From: JAWLGJ01 sp041685145
GTDB lineage: Bacteria; Pseudomonadota; Alphaproteobacteria; Rhodospirillales; Magnetospirillaceae
DNA length: 64,000 nucleotides
NCBI GenBank assembly: GCA_041685145.1
Contig: JAWLGJ010000005.1
Coordinates: 1-64,000, forward strand
Direction: 5' to 3'
The notes below the pieces were generated by a model that was given only the letters and a program-made list of their open reading frames with translations, searched no databases and had not been told where the DNA came from. The translations under genes and the position numbers were made by a program. Below are positions 42,316 to 50,474 of the stretch, in pieces (positions within the stretch are counted from its first letter, which is position 1; each line of letters starts with the position of its first letter).

Positions 42316-43590
42316 GTGGGCCTGACCGAGATTCTGTTGGCGGTGAACCTGCTGTTGCTGGCGGTGGTTCTGGCGGCGGTGCTGCTGCGCGGCGCCGGGC
42401 TGTCGGCGCTGCGCCGCGACGTCGAGCGGCTGGAGCGCGGCCTGCGCGAGGACATGGGCGGCCAGGGCCGCCACCTGCGCGAGGAGGTCTCGGCCGGACT
42501 GGGCCGCTTCTCCGAAACCCTCACCCAGCACATGGGCCAGGTGTCGGAGCTGCAAGGCCGCCAGATCGCCAAGCTGACCGAGAGCAACGAGCAGCGGCTG
42601 GAGGCCATGCGCCGCACCGTCGAGGAGCGCCTCGCCGCGCTCCAGCAGGACAACGCCGCCAAGCTCGACCAGATGCGCCAGACCGTCGACGAAAAGCTGC
42701 AAGGCACGCTGGAAAAGCGCCTGGGCGACTCCTTCCGCCTGGTCAGCGAGCGCCTGGAGCAAGTGCACAAGGGCCTGGGCGAGATGCAGAACCTCGCCAA
42801 CGGCGTCGGCGACCTGAAGCGGGTGCTGACCAATGTCAAGACGCGCGGCACCTGGGGCGAAATCCAGCTCGGCAACCTGTTGGCGCAGGTGCTGACGCCC
42901 GAGCAGTTCCTCCCCAACGCCGCCACCAGCCCCGAAGGGCGCGAGCGGGTGGAGTTCGCCATCCGCCTGCCCGGCCGCGACGCCGGCGAGGGCGAGGTTT
43001 TGCTGCCCATCGACGCGAAGTTCCCGCGCGAGGACTACGAGCGCCTGCTGGAGGCGGCCGAGCGCGCCGACCCCGAGGCCGTCGAGGCGGCGGCGAAGCA
43101 GCTTGAGGCGCGGGTGCGAAAGGCCGCCGCCGACATCCGGGACAAATACGTCAACCCGCCCCACACCACCGATTTCGCGGTGATGTTCCTGCCCACCGAG
43201 GGCCTGTACGCCGAGGTGCTGCGCCGCCCCGGCCTGCTCGACCAGCTCCAGCGCGAGCAGCGGGTGGTGGTGGCGGGGCCGACGACGCTGGGGGCGCTGC
43301 TGAACAGCCTGCAGATGGGCTTCCGCACCCTGGCCATCCAGCGCCGCTCCAGCGAGGTGTGGGAACTGCTGGGCGCGGTGAAGGGCGAGTTCGAGAAATA
43401 CGGCGCCGTCCTCACCAAGGTGCAGAAAAAGCTGCACGAGGCGCAGCAGAGCGTCGAGGACGTGGCGCGGCGCAAGCGCGTCATCGACCGCAAGCTGCGC
43501 GGCGTCGAGGCGCTACCGGGCCCGCGGGCCGAGGGCCTGTTCGCCGCCGCCGACGACGAGCCGCCGCTGCCGGCGCCGGTCGACGACTGA
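42316..43590 (+). CDS. rmuC: DNA recombination protein RmuC
   Basis: A 424-residue protein with an N-terminal membrane helix (about 5-25) and a long coiled coil (about 35-155). The RmuC nuclease-like domain (about 165-385) has NVKTRGTWGEIQLGNLL, IDAKFPREDYERL (with the PD-(D/E)xK-like Asp/Lys) and FLPTEGLYAEVLRRPGLL. RmuC limits inversions and other rearrangements. GTG at 42316 is preferred, as AAGGGGG lies 5 bp upstream. It stands downstream of udgX on the same strand and before a repeat array. Confidence 0.93.
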   Translation: MGLTEILLAVNLLLLAVVLAAVLLRGAGLSALRRDVERLERGLREDMGGQGRHLREEVSAGLGRFSETLTQHMGQVSELQGRQIAKLTESNEQRLEAMRRTVEERLAALQQDNAAKLDQMRQTVDEKLQGTLEKRLGDSFRLVSERLEQVHKGLGEMQNLANGVGDLKRVLTNVKTRGTWGEIQLGNLLAQVLTPEQFLPNAATSPEGRERVEFAIRLPGRDAGEGEVLLPIDAKFPREDYERLLEAAERADPEAVEAAAKQLEARVRKAAADIRDKYVNPPHTTDFAVMFLPTEGLYAEVLRRPGLLDQLQREQRVVVAGPTTLGALLNSLQMGFRTLAIQRRSSEVWELLGAVKGEFEKYGAVLTKVQKKLHEAQQSVEDVARRKRVIDRKLRGVEALPGPRAEGLFAAADDEPPLPAPVDD

Positions 43591-43619
43591 GCGTGAGACG
43601 CGCCGATGCGCTCACGCTC

Positions 43620-43816
43620 CAGCCGCCATTAAGGCGGCGGCCAAGCGAGCGGAGCGAGTGCCCGGCGAGGGCACACCAAAGATTCACCGCCGTTGAGGCG
43701 GCGGCCAAGCGAGCGGAGCGAGCGCCCGGCGAGGGCACATGAAGACTCACCGCCATTAAGGCGGCGGCCAAGCGAGCGGAGCGAGCGCCCGGCGAGGGCA
43801 CATGCCCGGCGAGGGT
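43620..43816 (+). repeat. Intergenic two-hairpin repeat array C
   Basis: Three full units and a truncated end between the converging rmuC and arsC-like genes. Units 1 and 3 have loop ATTAA, unit 2 has GTTGA; the GCCGCC/GGCGGC stem is constant. The truncated end repeats the CCCGGCGAGGG part. Confidence 0.92.
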
Positions 43817-43833
43817 AGAACAACGGCCCGCCC

Positions 43834-44175
43834 CTACAGGATCGCCAGCACCGCCTCGGGCGGGCGGCCCAGGGCCACCTTGTCGCCGGCCACGACGATG
43901 GGGCGCTCGATCACCGCCGGGTTGGCGACCATCGCCGCCAGCAGCGCATCGTCGTCGAGGGCGTCGGGATCAATTCCCGCCGCCTTGGCCTCCTTGCGGC
44001 GCAGGATGTCGCGCGGGCCCCGGCCCATCGCCGCCAGCAGGCGCTTCAGTTCCGCGGCCGACGGCGGGGTCTTGAGGTACTCGACAATCGCCGGCTCGAT
44101 GCCGCGCGCGCGCAACAGCTGGAGCGTCTCGCGCGATTTGCTGCACTTTGGGTTGTGATATATTGTGACAGCCAT
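43834..44175 (-). CDS. ArsC/YfgD-type arsenate reductase-like protein
   Basis: A 113-residue thioredoxin-fold reductase: HNPKCSKSR holds the catalytic Cys (residue 11) and Arg; LKTPPS and ERPIVV supply the other conserved residues, with Arg of the ERP motif near 92. This is the glutaredoxin-linked ArsC family. No ars operon (arsB, arsR) is nearby, so it may be the housekeeping YfgD-like type. Its 5' end is divergent from, and overlaps the leader of, the MscS gene. Confidence 0.88.
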   Translation of the reverse strand: MAVTIYHNPKCSKSRETLQLLRARGIEPAIVEYLKTPPSAAELKRLLAAMGRGPRDILRRKEAKAAGIDPDALDDDALLAAMVANPAVIERPIVVAGDKVALGRPPEAVLAIL

Positions 44176-44208
44176 AGGCCTTTCATCCGGGCTGGGGAAA
44201 CCATCGCG

Positions 44209-45678
44209 ATGATTGCCCATACGGCCCTCTCGGCACAAGCGGGACGCGGGCTGGGGCCGGGGTTGCGCGCCCTGGTGCTGGTGCTGCTGGTGCTGGTGCT
44301 GCTGCCGGTGTCGGCGCGGTCGCAAGAGGCGCCGCAGGAGCCGGTGAGCGCGGCGGAACTGGAGCGGCTGGTCGCCACCCTGGAGGACGACGCCGCCCGC
44401 CAGCGCCTGGTCGCCGACCTGCGCGCCCTGCTCGACGCCCGCCGCGTCGCCGAGCCGGCGCAGGGGCCGGCCGCCGACCGGCTCCTTTCCGCCCTCGGCG
44501 AGCGCTGGCAGGCGACGCGCGCCCGGCTGGCGACCGGCGAGGGCCTGCTGTCGCTGGCGTGGACGGTGCTGCTCAGCCTCGCCATCGTGGCGGCGGCGCT
44601 GGCGCTGGCGCGGCTGCTGCGGCGCCTGGTCGAGCGGGCGATGCGCCTCAACGAGGCCCAGGCGCAGCGCGCCCCCCGCCTGCAGATGCGCCTCAACCGC
44701 TACCGCCCCGTACTGGTGACCCTGGCGCGGGCACTGGTAGCGGTAACGGCGGTGGCGCTGTTGCTGGAGGCCTGGGGCGTGCCGGCGCTGCTGCTGCTGG
44801 AGGTGGACTGGGGCCGGCGCCTGCTGTCCGCCGCCCTCAGCCTGCTGCTGGTGCTGCTGTTCGCGGCGGCGGTGTGGGAACTGGTCACCTGGCCGATGGA
44901 GCGTTACCTGCTGCCGCCCGAGCAGGGCGGCGACGCGCGCGAGCCCACCCGGCGCGCCCGCACCCTGCTGCCCCTGCTGCAGACGGTGCTGCTGATCGTG
45001 CTGGGCGCGGTGGTGGCGCTGACGGTGCTGTCGGAGCTGGGGGTCAACATCGCGCCGCTGCTGGCGGGCGCCGGCGTCGTCGGCCTGGCGGTGGGCTTCG
45101 GGGCGCAGAAACTGGTCCAGGACGTCATCACCGGCGGCTTCATCCTGTTCGAGGAAACCCTGGACGTCGGCGATGTCGTCACCGCCGGCGGCCATACCGG
45201 CGTCGTCGAGGGCCTGAGCCTGCGCACCATCCGGATGCGCGACCTGCACGGCAACGTCCACACCGTGCCCTTCAGCGCCGTCGATTCGGTGGTCAACATG
45301 ACCAAGGACTATTCGCAGTACCTGCTGGATGTCGGCGTCGCCTATCGCGAGGACACCGACGCCGTCTCCGAGGTGCTGAAGGGCGTCTGCGAGGACATGC
45401 GCGGCGACCCCGACTGGGCGCCGCTGATTCTGGAGCCGCTGGAGGTTCTGGGGGTGGACCGCTTCGCCGACTCGGCGGTGATCCTGCGCGCCCGCCTGAA
45501 GACGCCGCCGCTGAAGCAGTGGAGCGTCGGCCGCGAGTTCAACCGGCGCATGAAGAAGCGCTTCGACGAGCTGGGCATCGAGATTCCCTTCCCCCACCGC
45601 ACCATCTATTTCGGCGAGGACAAGGACGGGCGGGCGCCGCCGGCGCGGGTGCGGATGCAGCCCGGGGCCGAGGCGTGA
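44209..45678 (+). CDS. MscS-family mechanosensitive ion channel
   Basis: Inner-membrane osmotic safety valve of 489 residues. A signal peptide or first helix (about 12-35) is followed by a periplasmic helical region and several transmembrane helices (about 115-300). The pore helix GAGVVGLAVGFGAQKLVQDVI has the Gly/Ala packing of MscS TM3. The beta domain has GDVV...GVVEGLSLRTIRMRDLHGNVHTVP, and a C-terminal alpha/beta domain follows. ATG 44209 begins a membrane-directed sequence. The stop overlaps the GTG of a small gene. Confidence 0.92.
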   Translation: MIAHTALSAQAGRGLGPGLRALVLVLLVLVLLPVSARSQEAPQEPVSAAELERLVATLEDDAARQRLVADLRALLDARRVAEPAQGPAADRLLSALGERWQATRARLATGEGLLSLAWTVLLSLAIVAAALALARLLRRLVERAMRLNEAQAQRAPRLQMRLNRYRPVLVTLARALVAVTAVALLLEAWGVPALLLLEVDWGRRLLSAALSLLLVLLFAAAVWELVTWPMERYLLPPEQGGDAREPTRRARTLLPLLQTVLLIVLGAVVALTVLSELGVNIAPLLAGAGVVGLAVGFGAQKLVQDVITGGFILFEETLDVGDVVTAGGHTGVVEGLSLRTIRMRDLHGNVHTVPFSAVDSVVNMTKDYSQYLLDVGVAYREDTDAVSEVLKGVCEDMRGDPDWAPLILEPLEVLGVDRFADSAVILRARLKTPPLKQWSVGREFNRRMKKRFDELGIEIPFPHRTIYFGEDKDGRAPPARVRMQPGAEA

Positions 45679-45950
45679 GCGCCGGCCCCGGCGCCGACCG
45701 GCGCCGCGCCGCCTGGGAGCGCCTGCAAGGGCTGGAACTGTACCTGAAGGTGGCCGCGCGGCTGCTGGGCGAACTGGAACGCCGCGGCCTCGGCGCATCG
45801 CCCGAGGCCGCGGCCCTGTCGGCGGCGCGGCGGCAGGTGCGCCACCGGGCGCGGGCGCTGTCGCGGACCGCCGACGGACCGACGCCGCCCCCGCCGAGCC
45901 ACGGCGGGGCGCGCCGCGCCTTGACCTTCTGGCGCCGCCCGTGGCGCTGA
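45675..45950 (+). CDS. Small basic hypothetical protein, 91 aa
   Basis: Unrecognised soluble protein, rich in Arg and Ala. It has one amphipathic helix pair (WERLQGLELYLKVAARLLGEL) and a Pro-rich, Arg-rich C-terminus. GTG at 45675 overlaps the MscS stop (GTGA), so it may be translated by coupling. It converges on recX with 5 bp between stops. It could be a real small protein or a GC-rich open frame; the helix argues for the former. Confidence 0.45.
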   Translation: MSAGPGADRRRAAWERLQGLELYLKVAARLLGELERRGLGASPEAAALSAARRQVRHRARALSRTADGPTPPPPSHGGARRALTFWRRPWR

Positions 45951-45955
45951 AACGC

Positions 45956-46525
45956 TCAGTCGCCGTCGGCCGCCACCTCATCCGGCGTCGGCGCCTCCAG
46001 CACCCGCCGCGCCTGGTCGTAGGAGAAGCCGGCGCGGGCGAGGGCGGCCATGTCGCGCCGCTCGCAGGCGGCGCGCTCCTCGGCGGAGGCGCGGAAGGGC
46101 CCCAGGCGCCGGCGGCGGGCGAAGGCCAGCGCCGCCCGCAGGTCGGTGGCGGGGGCCTCGGCCGCCAGGGCGGCGACGGCGGCCTCGATGTCGCCCTCGC
46201 CGACGCCGCGGGCGGCGAGGTCGGCGCGGATCACCTTCAGCGGCCGGCCGCGGCGGTGCAGGGTGCGGGCGCGGGCGCCGGCATAGGCCGCGTCGTCGAG
46301 GTAGCCCAGCCCGGTCATACGCTCGACCACCGCCTCGGCCCAGACGGCGGCGGCGGCGGCGTCGCCGTCCCAGCCGCGCGCGATGGCGACGCGGACCCGG
46401 CGCAAGAGCACACGGCGCAAATTCTCCCTTGAAGACGAGAAGCGCTGCAAATAGGCAAGAGCCATGTTTTCCAGCCGGCGCGGTGTGATCGGGCGCGCCG
46501 GCCGGGTGCCCTTCGGACCGCTCAT
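45956..46525 (-). CDS. recX: RecX-family regulatory protein
   Basis: Inhibitor of RecA filaments. The 189 residues are Arg-rich and helical with the RecX pattern: LAYLQRFSSSRENLRRVLLRRV, then VVERMTGLGYLDDAAYAGARARTLHRRGRPLKVIRADLAARG, and a third helical repeat near the end. ATG at 46525 is used (46537 is also in frame). recA is not in the window. The start is divergent from the ABC-2 permease gene by 17 bp. Confidence 0.85.
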   Translation of the reverse strand: MSGPKGTRPARPITPRRLENMALAYLQRFSSSRENLRRVLLRRVRVAIARGWDGDAAAAAVWAEAVVERMTGLGYLDDAAYAGARARTLHRRGRPLKVIRADLAARGVGEGDIEAAVAALAAEAPATDLRAALAFARRRRLGPFRASAEERAACERRDMAALARAGFSYDQARRVLEAPTPDEVAADGD

Positions 46526-46542
46526 GGGGAGCAGCATAGCCG

Positions 46543-47364
46543 ATGAACCGCATCTCGACGAACCCTTCGCCCCCGCCCGCCGCCGTGCGGCGCATGGGGC
46601 GGGTGAACTGGCTGGGGCTGTGGACGCTGTACATGAAGGAGGTGCGCCGCTTCATGAAGGTGCACTTCCAGACCGTCTTCGCGCCGGTGGTCACCACCCT
46701 GCTGTTCCTGGCGGTGTTCTCGCTGGCGCTGGGGCGGGCGGTGGAGACGGTGGGCGGCGTGCCCTTCCTGCAGTTCCTGGCCCCGGGCCTGATCATGATG
46801 GGCATGGTGCAGAACGCCTTCGCCAACACCTCGTCGTCGCTGATGATCTCCAAGGTCCAGGGCAACATCGTCGATGTGCTGATGCCGCCGCTGACGCCTG
46901 GCGAGTTGATGCTGGGCTTCGCGCTGGGCGGCGTCTCGCGCGGGGTGGTCGTGGGCGTGTCGGTGGCGGTGGCGATGTGGATCTTCGTGCCCATGCGCGT
47001 GCATGACCCGCTGTTCGTGCTCTATCACGGCCTGGGGGCGTCGCTGATGCTGTCGCTGCTGGGGGTGATGGCCGGGGTGTGGGCCGACAAGTTCGACCAC
47101 ATGGCGGCGGTGACAAATTTCGTGGTCACGCCGCTGGCCTTCCTGTCCGGCACCTTCTATTCCATCGAACGCTTGGCGCCATCGTTCCAGACCATCGCGC
47201 ACTTCAACCCGTTTTTCTACATGATCGACGGGTTCCGCTATGGCTTCATCGGCCACAGCGACGCCGATCCGATGCTGGGGGTGGCGGTGACGGCGACGGT
47301 GAACGCGGTGCTGGCGGCGGCGACCTATCGCATGTTCCGGACCGGATACAAGCTGAAGGCATAG
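46543..47364 (+). CDS. ABC-2 type transporter permease
   Basis: A 273-residue inner-membrane export permease with six hydrophobic helices and the ABC-2 signature FLSGTFYSIERLAP near 205-218. It resembles the YadH/NodJ group. The ATPase usually encoded next to it is absent on both sides, so it must pair with an ATPase encoded elsewhere. Substrate unknown (such permeases export polysaccharides, lipids or drugs). Followed by the arg promoter. Confidence 0.88.
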   Translation: MNRISTNPSPPPAAVRRMGRVNWLGLWTLYMKEVRRFMKVHFQTVFAPVVTTLLFLAVFSLALGRAVETVGGVPFLQFLAPGLIMMGMVQNAFANTSSSLMISKVQGNIVDVLMPPLTPGELMLGFALGGVSRGVVVGVSVAVAMWIFVPMRVHDPLFVLYHGLGASLMLSLLGVMAGVWADKFDHMAAVTNFVVTPLAFLSGTFYSIERLAPSFQTIAHFNPFFYMIDGFRYGFIGHSDADPMLGVAVTATVNAVLAAATYRMFRTGYKLKA

Positions 47365-47395
47365 GCGCCGCCCGGGGCGCGGCGCGGGCGGCCGA

Positions 47396-47434
47396 TTGAC
47401 AAAGCGGCGGATTCCCGGAATAGTCTGCCGCTTT
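47396..47434 (+). promoter_or_regulatory. Promoter with overlapping inverted repeat before argD
   Basis: A consensus TTGACA (47396-47401) lies 17 bp from AATAGT (47419-47424). A perfect 8-bp inverted repeat, AAAGCGGC (47401-47408) and GCCGCTTT (47427-47434), brackets the -10 element and start site. This is a plausible operator for the arginine genes; no known repressor box was recognised. argD starts at 47463. Confidence 0.6.
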
Positions 47435-47462
47435 CCCTTGCGCCCTGCGAGGCCGAAAGCCG

Positions 47463-48641
47463 ATGTCCGCGCTGATGCCCACCTATGCACGTTCCGACCT
47501 CGCCTTCGAGCGGGGCGACGGCGCATGGCTGTACGGCACCGAGGGCCGCCGGTTCCTGGACTTCGGTTCCGGCATCGCCGTCACCGGCCTCGGCCACGCC
47601 CATCCGCATCTGGTGGCGGCGCTGCGGGGCCAGGCCGAGAAGCTGTGGCACTGCTCCAACCTTTACCACATCCCCGCGCAGGAGCGCCTGGCCGAGCGGC
47701 TGTGCGCCGCCAGCTTCGCCGAGCGCGCCTTTTTCTGTAATTCCGGCGCCGAGGCGGTCGAGGCCTGCCTGAAGCTGGCGCGCAAATACCATGACGCCAC
47801 CGGCCACCCCGAACGCTGGCGGGTGGTGGTCGCCGCCAACGCCTTCCACGGCCGCACCCTGGCCACCATCGCCGCCGGCGGTCAGCCCAAGCACCTGCAA
47901 GGATTCGGGCCCGCCGTCGACGGCTTCGACCGCGTGCCCTTCGGCGACGCCGAGGCGGCGGCGGCGGCCGTCGGGCCGGAGACGGCGGCGATCCTGGTCG
48001 AGCCCATCCAGGGCGAGGGCGGCATCGTGGTCGCCGACGACGCCTATCTGCGCGCCCTGCGCGGCATCGCCGACGCCCACGGCATCCTGCTGCTGTTCGA
48101 CGAGGTGCAGTCCGGCATGGGCCGCAGCGGCCGCCTGTTCGCCCACGAATGGGCGGGGGTGACGCCCGACGGCATGGCGGTGGCCAAGGGCCTGGGCGGC
48201 GGCTTCCCCATCGGCGCCTGCCTCGCCACGGCGGCGGCGGCCGTCGGCATGACCGCCGGCTCGCACGGCAGCACCTTCGGCGGCAATCCCCTCGCCAGCG
48301 CGGTCGGCAACGCCGTGCTCGACGTCATGCTGGCCGAGGGATTCCTGGCGACGGTGCGGGCGCGCGGCGAGGACTTGCGGGCGCGCCTGGAGGCGCTGGT
48401 CGAACGCCATCCGGGGGTGCTGACGGCGGTGCGGGGGCGCGGGCTGCTGCTGGGGCTGGTCTGCGCGGTGCCCAACACCGACCTGGTGGCGGCGCTGCAA
48501 GAGAACGGCCTGCTGGCGGTGCCGGGGGGCGGCAACGTCGTGCGGATGCTGCCGCCGCTGATCGTCGGCGAGGAGGAGATCGCCACCGCCGTCGACATCA
48601 TCGACCGCGCGTGCCGGACGTTGACGGGACAGACGCCATGA
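47463..48641 (+). CDS. argD: Acetylornithine aminotransferase
   Basis: PLP-dependent class III aminotransferase of arginine synthesis, 392 residues. The CNSGAEAVEACLKLARKY loop (about 97-114), LFDEVQSGMGRSGRLFA (PLP Asp near 220) and AKGLGGGFPIGA (PLP Lys near 246) are intact. The compact size and pairing with argF support acetylornithine over other omega-aminotransferases. The stop overlaps argF by 4 bp, so both form an operon under the promoter at 47396. Confidence 0.93.
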   Translation: MSALMPTYARSDLAFERGDGAWLYGTEGRRFLDFGSGIAVTGLGHAHPHLVAALRGQAEKLWHCSNLYHIPAQERLAERLCAASFAERAFFCNSGAEAVEACLKLARKYHDATGHPERWRVVVAANAFHGRTLATIAAGGQPKHLQGFGPAVDGFDRVPFGDAEAAAAAVGPETAAILVEPIQGEGGIVVADDAYLRALRGIADAHGILLLFDEVQSGMGRSGRLFAHEWAGVTPDGMAVAKGLGGGFPIGACLATAAAAVGMTAGSHGSTFGGNPLASAVGNAVLDVMLAEGFLATVRARGEDLRARLEALVERHPGVLTAVRGRGLLLGLVCAVPNTDLVAALQENGLLAVPGGGNVVRMLPPLIVGEEEIATAVDIIDRACRTLTGQTP

Positions 48642-49558
48642 CGGTTCAGGAGAAGGCGGCGCCGAAGCACTTCCTCGATCTCGACCGCTTCCAGCCCCAG
48701 GACTTGCGCCAGATGATCGCGCTGGGCCAGGCCTTCAAGCGCGGCGAGACCCCGGCGGGGCCGCGCCCGCTGGCGAACCGGGTGCTGGCGATGATCTTCG
48801 AGAAGCCCTCGACCCGCACCCGGGTCTCGTTCGAGGTGGGAATGCGCCAGCTTGGCGGCGAGGTGGTGGCGCTGTCGCATCGCGAATGCCAGTTGGGGCG
48901 CGGCGAGACCATCGCCGACACCGCGCGGGTGCTGTCGCGCTATTGCGACGCCATCATGATCCGCACCGACGAGCACGAGAAGATCTACGAAATGGCGCGC
49001 CACGCCGGCGTGCCGGTGGTCAATGGCCTCACCGACGAGACCCACCCCTGCCAGGTGATGGCCGACGTGATGACCTTCGAGGAGCGGCTAGGCCCCATCG
49101 CGGGACGGGTGGTGGCCTGGACGGGCGACGGCAACAATGTCGCCACCTCGTGGATTCACGCCGCCGCCCAGTTCGGCTTCACGCTGCGGCTGGCCTGCCC
49201 CCAGCGGCTGGCGCCGTCGGCGGCGGCGGTGGCCTGGGCGCGCGAGCGCGGCGCCGTGGTCATCGTCGGCACCGACCCGGCCGAGGCGGTGGCCGGCGCC
49301 GACTGCGTCGTCACCGACACCTGGGTGTCGATGGGCGACGAGGACAGCGACCGCAAGAGGCTGCTGGCGCCCTATCAGGTCAACGCCGCGCTGATGGCGC
49401 GGGCGGCGCCCGAGGCCTTGTTCATGCACTGCCTGCCGGCCCACCGCGGCGAGGAGGTCACCGACGAGGTCATGGACGGGCCGCACTCGGCGGTGTGGGA
49501 CGAGGCCGAAAACCGCCTGCACGTCCAAAAGGGAATCCTGACCTGGTGCCTGCTGTGA
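48638..49558 (+). CDS. argF: Ornithine carbamoyltransferase
   Basis: Makes citrulline from ornithine and carbamoyl phosphate, 306 residues. Motifs: carbamoyl phosphate loop EKPSTRTRVSFEVGM (about 49-63), HPCQ (about 128-131), ornithine loop DTWVSMGDE (about 228) and HCLPAHRGEEV (about 264). All catalytic residues are present. It starts within the argD stop and ends within the start of the lipoprotein gene. Confidence 0.97.
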   Translation: MTVQEKAAPKHFLDLDRFQPQDLRQMIALGQAFKRGETPAGPRPLANRVLAMIFEKPSTRTRVSFEVGMRQLGGEVVALSHRECQLGRGETIADTARVLSRYCDAIMIRTDEHEKIYEMARHAGVPVVNGLTDETHPCQVMADVMTFEERLGPIAGRVVAWTGDGNNVATSWIHAAAQFGFTLRLACPQRLAPSAAAVAWARERGAVVIVGTDPAEAVAGADCVVTDTWVSMGDEDSDRKRLLAPYQVNAALMARAAPEALFMHCLPAHRGEEVTDEVMDGPHSAVWDEAENRLHVQKGILTWCLL

Positions 49559-50157
49559 ACGCGACTGCGCGCCTGCGTCGGCCCCTGGCGGCCATCGCGG
49601 TCACCCTGCTGGCGCTGGGCGCGTGCCAGACGCCGGCGCCGCCACAGACGGCGCGCCCGGAGCTGACCTACGCCCACCGCCAGCCCATCGTCCTGGACGT
49701 CGCCCGCATCGAGCTGCGCGAGAACTACGCCCCCCAGGTCGGCGAGGGCCATGTCGAGGCGCAGGCGCCGCTGCCGCCCCTGGACGCCTTGCGGGACTGG
49801 ACCGCGGCGCGCCTGCACGCCGGCGGCGGCACGGGGGCGGCGCGGCTGACGATCGACGAGGCGTCGCTGGTGCGGGAGGACGTTCCCACCCAGGGTGGCG
49901 TGCGCGGGCTGCTCAGCGACGAGGTGGCGGAACGCTACCGCGGCACGTTGCGGGTGCGGCTCGACATCCTCGACGACGCCGGGAACCGCCTCGCCGAGGT
50001 CACCGCCGAGGCCCGCCGCTCGCGCGAGGTTCTGGAGAATATCAGCGTGCGCGAGCGGGAAGAGGCGCTGTACGAGATGACGGCGGCGATGATCGAGGAT
50101 CTCGACACCAAGCTGGACGCGCTGATCGCCGACTATCTTGGCCGCTGGCGGCGCTAG
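49555..50157 (+). CDS. Putative lipoprotein downstream of argF
   Basis: A 200-residue protein with a hydrophobic signal and lipobox LGAC (Cys about 22), thus probably lipid-anchored. The mature part has a strand-rich middle and an acidic helical C-terminus (EEALYEMTAAMIEDLDTKLDALIADYL). I do not recognise the family. GTG at 49555 overlaps the argF stop (GTGA); GTG 49546 is an alternative. Its place behind arginine genes may be coincidence. Followed by repeat array D. Confidence 0.68.
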   Translation: MNATARLRRPLAAIAVTLLALGACQTPAPPQTARPELTYAHRQPIVLDVARIELRENYAPQVGEGHVEAQAPLPPLDALRDWTAARLHAGGGTGAARLTIDEASLVREDVPTQGGVRGLLSDEVAERYRGTLRVRLDILDDAGNRLAEVTAEARRSREVLENISVREREEALYEMTAAMIEDLDTKLDALIADYLGRWRR

Positions 50158-50164
50158 CGCTTTT

Positions 50165-50445
50165 CCACTCAAGCTCGCTCCGCTCGGTTGATTTTTGTGC
50201 GCCCTCGCCGGGCGCTCGCTCCGCTCGCTTGGCCGCCGCCTCAACGGCGGTAAGTCCCGTGTGCCCTCGCCGGGCGATCGCTCCGCTCGTTTGGCCGCCG
50301 CCTCAACGGCGGTGAGTCCCTTGTGCCCTCGCCGGGCGCTCGCTCCGCTCTCTTGGCCGCCGCCTCAACGGCGGCTGTATCTATGTGCCCTCGCCGGGCG
50401 CTCGCTCCGCTCTCTTGGCCGCCGCCTCAACGGCGGCTGGGGCGG
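50165..50445 (-). repeat. Intergenic two-hairpin repeat array D (four units, minus orientation)
   Basis: Four full units in inverse orientation to arrays A-C, plus a fragment at the left edge, between the converging lipoprotein and trkH genes. The stem GCCGCC/GGCGGC is present in all. Point changes fall mainly in the connector (for example GAGAG for GCGAG in two units). Confidence 0.92.
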
Positions 50446-50474
50446 GATCGCGGTTGAGCGGATCACGCCTGGCC

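Noticed and set aside
43629..43823. Short repetitive peptides (Ser-Glu-Arg-Ser-Glu-Arg-Pro-Ala-Arg type, and their antisense) encoded by the repeat arrays
   Set aside because: The open frames follow from the GC-rich repeat unit itself, appear in all five arrays and lack ribosome sites.
45675..45950. The 91-aa frame after mscS as a pure artefact
   Set aside because: Kept as a low-confidence gene, because of the coupled GTG start and an amphipathic helix, but the evidence is thin.
50165..50445. Possible CRISPR array
   Set aside because: Units are contiguous at about 63 bp without unique spacers, the variation is within the unit, and no cas genes are present.
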